A DNA stretch of 64,000 nucleotides from Cheilinus undulatus (Eukaryota; Chordata; Actinopteri; Labriformes; Labridae), in contig NC_054882.1 of the NCBI RefSeq assembly GCF_018320785.1, positions 31,376,719-31,440,718 on the forward strand. The letters are read 5' to 3'. Within the stretch, counting starts at the first letter, position 1, and each line of letters begins with the position of its first letter. This document shows positions 54,481 to 64,000 of this stretch, one piece after another. The notes beneath the pieces are model-generated. The model was not told the DNA's origin, did no database searches, and saw only the letters and a program-made list of their open reading frames with translations. Both the position numbers and the translations under genes were made by a program.

Positions 54481-56950
54481 TTTCATAAAACCTATAGAGA
54501 ATACAGAACCAATTAATAAAAAATAAATGATTACCTAATCTGAACATCCTGTTTCTGTTTAGTATTAATACTTATTACTAACAACTTAATAATTTCACAT
54601 AATGCATGGTTAATTTGGAAAATAAAGGTGTTTATTGAGGTAAATGTATCAGCTTTTCCATGAAAAAGACATACAATGAAATTAAGACATACTTTTTAAA
54701 TGTAGATAGGGTGCCAGAATGCACAGGAGAGCTTGTTTATTTTTTTCTGGGAAAGATCATCCTGGAACCCTGGCTAATTCCTAATGCCCCCGAACCCAAG
54801 AAACACCCTGCCTCCAAACCTTCTGTGTTATGAAACCTAAATGTTGTCAGGTATGTTATGGATTATTCAAGCATGTCAGGCTGCATATGTAGGCTTTAGT
54901 GCAGGTTCAGAGCTATGCAAACCTACCACATATGCTACAGTTTAGATTCAATGTATAAATCAGGCTTATGATGTAAGGCCTGCCATTGTCCAAATAGTTT
55001 AGACTGAATGCAAGACATAAAGGAAAACTGCAAGGCACGAAAGTTAGTGCAGGTTATGTCATCATCAAAGTTAGCCACTAAACATTTGAACCTTTTGACC
55101 ACTGCAGAAAAGGCTGTGCTTTGTACTTTTTGGTAATTAACTGCTTGGAAAAAATTACTACACTCACCAAATCTGCAGGAAAAATAGATGTGCGAAGAGT
55201 AGGAGCCACCTTGATTGTGGCCTCAAGACCTGGAAAAGATATTAAATGAACCCACAGATCTGTGGCCCTCATGAAGCCCGAAAGTTTCCTGTTAGTGAAA
55301 CCAGTGCCTGTGCAACATTTCCACATGTAGTGTTAGGTCACACTGACCAAATTCTTCATTTTCCTCCATTTGGTCATGTCTGCTTGCAAACCAACAGTCT
55401 ACAAGAGTAACCTTTGGACTGATTAGACTGTGTAGTGCGGGATATTGGTATTTAAGGGCTCCAGGTGAAGGGTCATTTGAATTTTGAGAGGTTTAAGCAC
55501 TGCAAGAGAGTTTCAACAAAAACAATCCGGCACACTATTTTCAAGGTCCTTGTATTCATATTGTTTTGCCAACCTGGACAGTGATAGGGTATGATATAAT
55601 GCCCCACTTTTAATTATATAATTTCTGTAGGACTCTGCAGGGCTGTTGTGACTTACATGCATGAGTTGACACCTTGCTATCTGAGTCATCTTGTGATTTC
55701 CTGTAATCTCATTAAGAAGGAAGGTCAATGAACTGAGCAGACGGCCGTGAGGCGAGGTCACTTGTTCAGACAGCAGACTGTGCAGTCAGACAGTGTGAGT
55801 GAGCATCTCTAAGATTAACACAAATACAGCGCATGTTTACTCCGTACCAGCTGGTCATGAGGGCCTTGCAGACTACTGATGAGCATCCATATCACCTTAA
55901 AGCTGGAAAGATTAAGCATAAAGTCTAGGATATGCTCTTGAGGGCTGTGAATTTTTCAATTATGATTATAACTGACAATAACTGTAAATTGACTGTAGAT
56001 TTACTGGGACATGAAAATGCCTAATGAATTTCTCAGTGCTTGTTAAAACAAATGAAGATATTTACTGTAGCAATTAGTCCTTCTCTGAATTAGCCCTGTG
56101 CAATACTTTAAAGCCTTCACCTAATAATCATTTTACCGACTAGACATTAAACACATCATAATGTAATGTTAGGTTGCCTAGTTTACTCAGCTAAAAAGCT
56201 TTTATCATGCTGGTTTCAAAACAGATTTCAACACTGGATTTCAATTTTTAACTAAAAAAATTAGGGAGATTTACCATGGCTGATACAAGTGGATTGACCT
56301 CTAACAGCAGCAGCAGACAAGCTGACATAGTTTTATCCAAACTGGCAGTTGAAGGTGCTTCAGTTTAGTTTGATTCACAATGTTGATGCTCTTACTTCTT
56401 ATTGGCTGGCAGTCGGCATTACAATTACGCTACACAGCATGCACAGTGCTTCTCTCAGCCACAGACACCAGAGTATTAACCCCAGGTCATTGGATTGGTG
56501 ACTTCAAGTAATCATTTTAATCTACAGATGATGTAACTCGAATTAAAATTGGCCAGTAGGTCGCAGCATGTCTAATTAGTAACATGTTGCGCATGGCCTG
56601 TGTAATCTGATGGGTCAAATGCTGCAAGTGGCACAAGTACAGATGTTTATCTAGATGTGTTTTGGCTTTTTACAGTGCCTGCCTATCCTATCAAAATGAT
56701 TACAAAATCCGATGTTATGTGCAACCAAATCGCTGCAGTCTGGAAGTTCTGATTCATTACACAAGTACTGAAGTCCACAAGTGAAAAAAAAGCTAAGCTC
56801 TTAAAAAAATGTAAAGATAACATTTTGTCAAAGTTATAAAAAGATTTTAAAAGGACCAAATGAGGAGATTAAATTAAAATTCATAAGGCATAAAGTCAAT
56901 ACAACTGGATTCAACTGTCTATACAGTAAAACACTAAATGTGATTTACAA
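54481..56950. other. Intergenic; one isolated exon-like segment
   Basis: No gene is supported. On the minus strand 55229-55168 is bounded by a good acceptor (TATCTTTTCCAG) and donor (GTGAGT) and is open (LEATIKVAPTLRTSIFPADL), but I found no partner exon. Confidence 0.35.
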
Positions 56951-56979
56951 ACCCAGTTTTTAAATTTTTTAACCCATAA

Positions 56980-57992
56980 TTTTAATTGTATATTTTAGGA
57001 TTAGGACTTTTTACCTTACAGTAATGACTATTATATATATTTTTTGTCAACTTATATCATAATTTATATCATGATTTGGACTTTTTCTTTTTAAAATGTT
57101 TTGACAATATTGTAATTTGTATTTTTTCATATCAAATTTTCATTTTTTTTTAATCACATAATATGATTTTGTTTCCAATGTAGGATTTTTTAACCAATAA
57201 TATAAACATAATCTCTTACATTTTTGCTTTAATCTCACAATTAAGACTTTTTGTATCATAATTTGGTTACCTTATCTCAGTGGTTTGACCTTTAAACTAA
57301 TAATTATGTCTTTTTTATAATTTTGACTTATATCACATAATTATGACTTTTTATCTCATTATTTGAAATTAAATTTCACTGTTACATTAAAAGTTTAGAC
57401 TTCATGTATCAAAATTTTGAATTATCACACATTTATGACTTTTTATTGTAGTTTGACTTTTTATCTCTTCATTTGAACTTTTGTCTAAAAGGTTGGACTT
57501 TTAATCTCTTATTTGGACTGTCAAACTTTGTACCTTTTCACTTTGTGACATGGACTTTTTCGCTCAAAATTATTACATTTGATCACAGTTTTACTTTTAT
57601 CTCATGATTTGGATTTCATATGTCAAAGTTTTGACTTTTAATCTCATAATCACATCTTTTTTTATCTAATGTTTTAAACTTATCACATAATTAAGACCTT
57701 TCTATTTAAAAATATTCCTTCTATAACATTAATTAAAATCTCCTTTCTCCAAATTTGACTTTTAATCTCATGATCACGTCTTTTAAAAAAACAAATATCA
57801 AACCTCTGACATAAATATAGCATTTTTGTCTTACAATTTGACTTATCACATTTTTTTGGACTGTTCTCTCAAAAGTTTGACCTTAATCTCATAATCAGAA
57901 TTGTATTTTATAAGTCTAAATTTTGTATCACAACTTTGACATATCATAGTTTGACTTTTTATCTCATTATTTGGACTGTATTTCATGATTCT

Positions 57993-58067
<75 letters not shown>

Positions 58068-58200
58068 TAATTTGATGACATATCCTTTAAATTTTTATCC
58101 AATAATTTAAATTTCATTATTTTAAAGTTTTGATTTTTAATCTAATAATTATGTCTTTATTTTAAATATTTTTTACTTTTTCTCATAATTTTGACCTTTT
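56980..58200 (+). repeat. ATCTCATAATTTGACTTTT degenerate minisatellite
   Basis: Units of about 20-25 bp, variants of TTTTTATCTCATAATTTGAC, run for roughly 1.2 kb with high divergence. An AT dinucleotide run interrupts the array. No coding content. Confidence 0.8.
57996..58057. repeat. AT dinucleotide microsatellite, about 62 bp
   Basis: Uninterrupted TA/AT run inside the larger minisatellite. Confidence 0.95.
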
Positions 58201-58418
58201 GATCTAAGCATTGTTTGAAGATGATGTAGTCTTTCATCAGTGCTTCCTTTTATCACTGGCAAAAACTGACTTCCATACAATGGTCCAAATCCTCAAAAAT
58301 GTTAACAATCTTCATGTATTAGATCATGAAACATGGACAAATGCGCATGACAGGTCGGGCACTTTAATGTGAGTCACAGACACTGGGGCTTGACAATCCA
58401 AATTGGAGCTGACTAACT

Positions 58419-58644
58419 GGTGGTCTTTGTCTGCCTGACTTTTCCACACTGTGGTGAAAAGCCTGAAGTTTTTTGAGTGCCAGGGAGTCCGGTTTGAACT
58501 GGCTCTGTGTTACCTTTTGTAATCTTCAGCGCGGTGGTTGTCTAGCGGTCTCTGTCTGTCTTTTCCACCATGTGGATGAGGTGAAGAGGCTAAACCGGTT
58601 CATACGTGGAAAGGAGGCCGGTTTCAGCTGGCTGCGTTGCCTTG
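58419..58644 (+). promoter_or_regulatory. odc1: Tandem-duplicated odc1 upstream region
   Basis: Two diverged units, 58419-58515 and 58544-58644, are collinear: GGTCTTTGTCTG then TTTTCCACACTGTGG against GGTCTCTGTCTG then TTTTCCACCATGTGG, and CCGGTTTGAACTGGCTCTGT against CCGGTTTCAGCTGGCTGCGT. The second unit ends 13 nt before the TATA box, so this is proximal promoter. Confidence 0.6.
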
Positions 58645-58657
58645 GTGACAAGCTCTC

Positions 58658-58665
58658 TATAAATA
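58658..58665 (+). promoter_or_regulatory. odc1: odc1 TATA box
   Basis: TATAAATA at 58658-58665 predicts transcription start near 58690, followed by an untranslated exon ending in a strong donor at 58798/58799. Known vertebrate odc1 promoters have a TATA box. Confidence 0.65.
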
Positions 58666-58689
58666 CTCTCGGAATCCTTTACCGGCTTC

Positions 58690-58818
58690 CACTCTGGTTT
58701 CACTCCTGGCAGAGACATCCACCTCCAGCAGCGGACTTCATTGTGAAGGGGAGCTGCTGTATTTTTCATCTCAGCAGTCGAGTCTAATGGACAAACTCTT
58801 TGTAAATGCTTTTTAAGG
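58690..58818 (+). other. odc1: odc1 untranslated exon 1 (approximate)
   Basis: The exon runs from the predicted start to the donor AAG|GTAAGC at 58818/58819. An alternative donor, GCGG|GTAAGA, lies near 58917. It contains a short ATG-started frame (MDKLFVNAF...), so a small upstream ORF is possible. Confidence 0.5.
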
Positions 58819-59259
58819 TAAGCAAGGACTTTTCAAAGTCATATTAGCAGGAACGTCATGTCTTAGCTTTAACTGTAGCCAACAGGAGGACGACGACAAC
58901 GAGCATACTCTGGCGGGTAAGAAAGGAAAATAAAACTGGAGCGGTTTCGCTAAGACTTACACATCAATGTAACTGAAATATTCACTAGCGGTAGTGCTAA
59001 CTAACGTTTATAAATCATACATTGCTGACGTTTTATGTGATTGGTTAGCTAACGGTCAGCTAGCTAGCAGTTATCATTATATTCCATTGATAAGAAACTC
59101 ATAATTAAGTCCGTTAAGGAAAATGTGGAGGTTTATCGACCTTGAGTGTGTTTACAGCACATTAAACACAGTTTGGAGTTATCATCGAGTAGAGTAGAAC
59201 CCCCACGTTAATGTTAACTGCAAATGCTAAAATGCCTCATGGCACCAAGAGCGGAACCG

Positions 59260-59380
59260 GCATATTGTGGGCTGCGTCATTCGTAAGTCTCTGATTGGTT
59301 AGTTCTCGTTCCATTCTTTCCAAATTAAAGGCGGATCTTCTACACTATTGGATTAAACCCGGAGTGGGCGGGACTTAAAC
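59260..59380 (+). promoter_or_regulatory. Promoter-like segment inside odc1 intron 1
   Basis: A CpG-bearing patch holds a CRE-like TGCGTCA (59273-59279), two inverted CCAAT boxes (59294-59298 and 59347-59351) and a GC box GGGCGGG (59366-59372). A consensus-like donor GTAAGT lies at 59283. It could be an alternative odc1 promoter or drive the ORF at 59430. Confidence 0.35.
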
Positions 59381-59429
59381 ATTTTTTTCTATTACATTTC
59401 CTGTGCTCTTGGTGTCAAGTTGTCACACC

Positions 59430-59732
59430 ATGGAAATAAAATGGAGCGTCATCAAAGTGCCAGTGCATTTTACAGCAATTTGGCGTCAGTTTCCCCTGTA
59501 CTTTTGCGTATTGGTTGGACTTATTGGAATTAACGAATCTGTTGCACATAATGTCAGAAAATCCCACAAAAATACCTACTATCCCTGCTATGACTATTCA
59601 TATAAACCCCATGTCTTTCCTTTGTGTAAAGTAGAGAGGGAATACCTTTGTCATAATTTTTATGACTGTACTAACTCAAGTAATTTTAGACCTCATATCT
59701 CTTTATTAAAATGTCAACTAATGAATAAATGA
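59430..59732 (+). CDS. Possible 100-codon single-exon ORF in odc1 intron 1 (hypothetical)
   Basis: The ATG sits in an ideal vertebrate context (CACCATGG) 58 nt after a GC box and CCAAT boxes. The frame runs 100 codons to TGA, with AATAAA at 59724-59729 just before the stop. Visible features: a hydrophobic stretch FPLYFCVLVGLIGI near residues 26-39 that could be a signal-anchor, then a Tyr/His/Cys-rich part (NTYYPCYDYSYKPHVFPLC, EYLCHNFYDC). I do not recognise it. In AT-rich intron an open frame of this length can arise by chance, so it may be nothing. Confidence 0.15.
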   Translation: MEIKWSVIKVPVHFTAIWRQFPLYFCVLVGLIGINESVAHNVRKSHKNTYYPCYDYSYKPHVFPLCKVEREYLCHNFYDCTNSSNFRPHISLLKCQLMNK

Positions 59733-59759
59733 TATGGGAGATTTTCAGGGTCCTTTGTC

Positions 59760-60418
59760 CTATTATGGAGAGTATGGTCTTATTTTTTAATATAGTGGCT
59801 TAACGCCTTTTAGATCAATGCTGTGATGAAATTGTTTAGTCTTTCTGGTAAAAGTCAGATGTGGGGGGGGTTATTTTTGCCCTTTTATGTGCTGTTAATA
59901 TTGGTTTGCTGTGTATGGTTCTGTTTATTTTATTGATTTTCTCCAAAGTAAGGCATTTCTAAAATTGCAGAAAATGCAATATTACTATAACTTTCAATGT
60001 GTCAAAATACCACTTTAATACAAATCTTATTTGCAGCAGAGAAGTGTTGATTCTTTACTAGAATAGTTTGCAAAAAAAACCTATACTTACCTTTTTTTGT
60101 ATGTTTTTGTCTTATTTGATATGAGTGGAATTAAATGATCATTCCGTGTAATGCTGTTCATATTGCATTTGCAATATGAGTAAAAATATTTGCAATTAGA
60201 TATTTTTTTCAAAATTGCTCATTACAGGTTGTGAGGAAAGATGAGTATAGGTTTGTGCATAAAGTGACCTTTAAATATCAATAATTATTCTCAATCATAG
60301 AGTAATTCTTAACTGTAAATTATTATGTAGTTTGCACTTGGTAACTCAGAGTTAACCAAAATTATTGGATTTTTCTCTGATTTGTTTCCTTACCCATTCC
60401 TTCTGCGTTTGTTTACAG
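59760..60418. other. odc1 intron 1, right part; nothing recognised
   Basis: AT-rich intron up to the acceptor GTTTGTTTACAG. Confidence 0.4.
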
Positions 60419-60500
60419 AATCATCACTCTAGGAAGACGCACACTGGCTACTCAGCAGGCCCTGGCCTCGAGTCTTATTTGAAGGGATTTAACTTCACTG
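60419..60500 (+). other. odc1: odc1 untranslated exon 2
   Basis: An 82-nt exon bounded by acceptor TTTGTTTACAG and donor CACTG|GTGAGC. It contains no ATG, so it serves as leader between exon 1 and the first coding exon. Confidence 0.55.
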
Positions 60501-60610
60501 GTGAGCCGCCTTGGCTTCTCTGCACCTGAGTTGGAACAAACATTAATTCCATCTCTTTCATATCCAAGTGAGTATTTCACTGTTTTTTTTCCATCTCATT
60601 GGCTCTCAGC

Positions 60611-61129
60611 CAGTGTTAATTTTGGCAGCTATTTTAATGTTAGTCTTAGTTTTAATCTTTCAATGAAATGCGTTGTCACATTTTAGCCATTATCCTTTTT
60701 GTTTTAGTCGACAAAAACTCAAAACATTTTAGTCTAGTTTTAGCCCATAAAAAGTCCTCACATTTTAGTCCTTCCTTTTAGTCCAAGCATTTATTTTCTT
60801 GCCTAAATCTGGCACCAAATCATGGTAGTGTGTTCTATACACCCTGCCAAGCCTGGGGTCCCTGCTTTCTACAGCTGAGAGGCAGAATAGCCACAGCTAC
60901 ATTGTTTTTTTGACAGATTTACCCACAGTGGAGAAATATCACGGATTTTGAATGTCCAACGACAACTACATTGCATTTAAGTATGGTTATAGTGATCCCG
61001 ACGACAACTAAACTTAGTTTTTGTCAGTTTAAGTCATCACTTTTTTTTTTTGTTAGTCTTAGTCTAGTTTTTGTCATGGAAAATGTTGAACATTTTTTGT
61101 CATAGTTTTAGTCGACAAAATTAACACTG
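60611..61129. mobile_element. hAT-type non-autonomous element in odc1 intron 2
   Basis: Termini CAGTGTTAATTTTGGCAG and GTCGACAAAATTAACACTG are inverted repeats. The exact 8-bp duplication CTCTCAGC flanks it (60603-60610 and 61130-61137). It is 519 bp, rich in TTTTAGTC motifs, with no transposase. A fragment of the same family sits near 22240. Confidence 0.9.
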
Positions 61130-61313
61130 CTCTCAGCAATATACTGTGCATTGGGGCTTGCTCACGCTGGCACTTTCTGAGATTTTTCCATGAGTGGGGA
61201 ATAAAGTAAACTTTAGTCATCAAGTAAACAAAAGATGCAGTGTTCTCACAAATGAACACAATCTCTCCCACTTCCAGTTTATTGGTGACCAAGAAAAAGG
61301 ACTTCTTGTGACC

Positions 61314-63401
61314 ATGAACACTACTGCTCCCACTGAGTTTGAATTCTCGTTCCTGGAGGAGGGTTTCTCTGCCAGGGATATTGTTGAGCAGAAGATTAAT
61401 GAGTCATCCATGACGGTAAGTGTCCAGTGTTTTCTGTGTTGAAAGGATACCCAGATGGCCTAATTTCTTGTTGATGTATCTGTAAGCAGGCTGTGTAACT
61501 GAAACCCTCCTGGTTGCATTCCTTCTTTGTACTGTCTGCTCAGCTCTTAAGATCTTAGTTGAAAATAATTTCTTACATGAATACGTCTCCTCTGTCTTCT
61601 CTATTTCAATACAGGATGACAGAGACGCTTTCTACGTCTGTGACCTAGGAGATGTGCTGAAGAAACAACTGCGCTGGGTGAGAGCCCTGCCTCGCGTCAC
61701 CCCTTTCTATGCCGTCAAATGCAACGACAGCCGGGCTGTTGTCATGACGCTGGCATCCCTGGGAACTGGCTTTGACTGTGCAAGCAAGGTGTGTGTTCTC
61801 AGAATAACACAGTAGACACTCCCAATAACGACTTGAAATTGCATTTGCAGCTTGGTGCCTTTAAATTATCACTTTTTTGTTTGCTTTTTTTTGCTGACTT
61901 GTTGACTGTCTCTTTCTAGACGGAGATCCAGCTGGTTCAGTCTCTGGGAGTGGATCCAAGTAGAATCATTTATGCCAATCCCTGCAAGCAAGTTTCTCAG
62001 ATCAAGTATGCGTCTGCCCACGGCGTTCAGATGATGACCTTTGATAGCGAGGTGGAACTGATGAAAGTAGCACGTTGTCATGACAATGCCAAGTAAGATT
62101 TTTCTTTTTTTCACCATTAAAGCTTGATTCTTATCTGCCTTTTCCATTTAACTTTCACCCTCTTAAACTTTCTGCTCTCTTTGCTCAGGTTGGTCCTGCG
62201 TATTGCCACAGATGACTCAAAGGCAGTTTGTCGACTGAGTGTGAAGTTTGGGGCCCCACTCAAAGCTTGTCGAGGGCTTCTGGAGCGGGCTAAAGAGCTG
62301 GGTTTGGATGTGATTGGAGTCAGCTTCCATGTTGGCAGTGGCTGCACTGATCCTGAGACCTACACCCAGGCTATCACTGACGCCCGCTGCGTTTTTGACA
62401 TGGGGGTAGGTTTGGGTGAATGCATTCATGATTGCAGTTATATATTTGCTGCTCACAGAAAATAAACATGTCTTTAAATTTGTGAACTAGGATGAGCTGG
62501 GCTTCAACATGGATCTGCTTGACATCGGAGGGGGTTTCCCTGGTTCAGACGACACTGAACTTAAATTTGAGGAGGTATGTACTTTTTCAATAATGTACAG
62601 TGTCCTGATGGCAAATCAGTAGCCTTTTTACATATTAAGTTGTTTTGTTTTATCACATGGACTGATATTAGTTCATAAGGCATTTTTTTTTCTTGGTAGA
62701 TCACAGCAGTGATCAATCCTGCCCTGGACAAGTATTTCCCTGCTGACACTGGTATCAAGATCATTGCTGAGCCTGGGCGCTTTTATGTAGCCTCAGCTTA
62801 CACACTGGTTGTTAACATCATTGCCAAGAAGGTCATCATGGACGAGGAGTCAGCATCTGATGGTAACAGTCTTCATTTTAAAGTCTAATTCAGAAATGTG
62901 GTTTTGATCTGGCATTTTTTAAACAAAAATGTATCCTTCTGTCACAGAGGAGGACGAAGGGACCAATGACAGGACCCTGATGTACTACGTCAACGATGGA
63001 GTGTATGGATCCTTCAACTGTATTCTTTATGACCATGCTCACTGCTTGCCAACACTACATAAGGTAACATTGTTTTTAAAAAATGAATGGCCTTGTGTGT
63101 GTAAAATAAAACAAAAGTGGATCTATGAAAGGTGAAACAATTAGCAGTGCTAAACACTTTGTGTTAATCTGTTGTGACCCTAATAGAAGCCAAAGCCGGA
63201 TGAGGCCATGTACCCTTGCAGTATCTGGGGCCCAACATGCGATGGCCTGGATCGCATTGTTGAGCAGTGCAGCCTGCCTGACCTGCAGGTGGGTGACTGG
63301 CTGGTCTTTGAAAACATGGGGGCTTACACTGTGGCTGCTTCCTCCACCTTCAACGGCTTCCAACGACCAGACATTCACTACGTCATGTCCCGCACTGCCT
63401 G
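61314..63401 (+). CDS. odc1: Ornithine decarboxylase, first eight coding exons (3' end beyond window)
   Basis: Cytosolic PLP enzyme converting ornithine to putrescine, the committed step of polyamine synthesis. Coding exons: 61314-61415, 61615-61788, 61920-62092, 62189-62405, 62491-62574, 62700-62862, 62948-63063, 63187-63401. They join in phase to 414 codons plus two bases; human ODC1 is 461. The PLP Lys is residue 69 in FYAVKCN. Also present are HVGSGC, the phosphate-binding GGGFPG, EPGR, and the active-site Cys at about 361 in WGPTCDG. These favour active ODC over antizyme inhibitor. The antizyme-binding stretch [20 protein letters not shown] is kept. The start [13 protein letters not shown] fits the family. 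The missing final exon should carry the PEST-type degradation tail. Expected regulation is by antizyme-driven proteasomal turnover (family knowledge). Confidence 0.95.
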
Positions 63402-64000
63402 GTGAGTAAAGGTTACAGAAGTTAGAAGTGGTCAACAATCAGACATGCATGTTTTCAGATGTTAACAAGAGATGGCTACAATCTATAGGCCTACAACTAT
63501 AGAAAGGCTTGGGTCAGCGCCACATTAAACCATACTAAACAACCTTTTTCTGCCATATTTGTGCAGAGAGCTTTAACTTGTATCGCACTCAAGCCTCTAA
63601 TGTAGGCTTGTTTCAAGTCAAAAGTCTGGTTAGGATGACAACACACACAACTATTTTCAAAAATAACCAGTTTGAAAAATGCATGAGACAAGGACAGTTC
63701 CATCTGATTTTCAACAGTCCTCCAAACCCACACGTGAAGTTGATACAGGTAGACTATGAGACCACACAGACAAGATCTCATAGAAGCTTTTGATCATATC
63801 ATGGTGAAAGTTCTTTTTGCTTTGAAAAACAGAAAAGAATATGGATGGAATCTTATTGGCTTGGAAGATGGTATGAATGTTAATTACACAACTGCAGCCT
63901 AAGCCTTTGTTGCTTTCATTTATGTACACTGCAAAAGTAGACATCTCATTGGTGATGCTTCACAGCCTGCCCGTCATTTGCGTTTGTGGTTGTTCCATCA
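63402..64000. other. odc1: odc1 final intron, left part
   Basis: The donor TG|GTGAGT at 63402 leaves phase 2, requiring a following exon starting with G to complete Trp. No matching acceptor and exon (family sequence continues QLMQQ) is found before the window ends. One CACGTG E-box lies at about 63731. Confidence 0.6.

Noticed and set aside
58799..60418. Search for paired CACGTG E-boxes (MYC sites known in mammalian ODC1 intron 1)
   Set aside because: None was seen by eye in this intron; one CACGTG occurs only in the last intron near 63731.

Overview
This is a vertebrate nuclear window, almost certainly from a ray-finned (percomorph-like teleost) fish. Genes are split into many short GT/AG exons. 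Introns are rich in fish-type repeats: decayed Tc1/mariner copies, hAT-type elements with 8-bp target duplications, a tRNA-derived SINE and several degenerate minisatellites. I saw no prokaryotic feature (operon, ribosome binding site, CRISPR).

Three protein-coding loci are supported. (1) On the minus strand at the left edge is the 5' end of a V-type ATPase subunit C gene, atp6v1c2 by synteny. Its first coding exon (1870-1998) is preceded by a five-exon leader that runs back to a CCAAT-box, CpG-containing promoter near 4440-4560. (2) On the plus strand is a complete nol10 (nucleolar protein 10): 21 coding exons from 9998 to 36646 giving 714 codons, with WD40 repeats, a NUC153 motif and an Arg/Gly tail. 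(3) On the plus strand is odc1 (ornithine decarboxylase): TATA box at 58658, two untranslated exons and eight coding exons (61314-63401). The last coding exon or exons lie beyond the right edge. The order (V-ATPase C facing away from nol10, then odc1 in tandem with nol10) matches the ATP6V1C2-NOL10-ODC1 order I know from human chromosome 2p25, which supports the calls. The products work in different processes (proton pumping, ribosome biogenesis, polyamine synthesis); the linkage is conserved synteny, not a pathway.

Region by region: 1-1869 is probably intron of the V-ATPase gene. 1870-4560 holds its leader and promoter. 4607-4679 is a tRNA-like gene. 4700-9990 is intergenic with repeats. 9998-36646 is nol10; its introns hold a Tc1/mariner copy (17.55-18.9 kb), a near-perfect 27-bp hairpin (19.7 kb), a SINE (28.2 kb), two complete hAT-type elements (30.2 and 31.0 kb) and broken Tc1 copies. 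36.9-58.4 kb is a 21-kb intergenic desert of transposon remnants and minisatellites. 58.4 kb to the end is odc1.

I did not find a new enzyme system. The most notable points are a 121-codon spliced upstream ORF that stops 31 nt before the V-ATPase start, interspersed elements whose interiors are variable minisatellites (three TTTTGCCAC copies, two TAGCTA copies), a nested transposon insertion with readable target duplications, mirror-image Tc1 remnants, and a promoter-like segment with a Kozak-started 100-codon ORF inside odc1 intron 1. Exon boundaries were read by eye from splice signals and reading phase; no alignment or transcript data were available.
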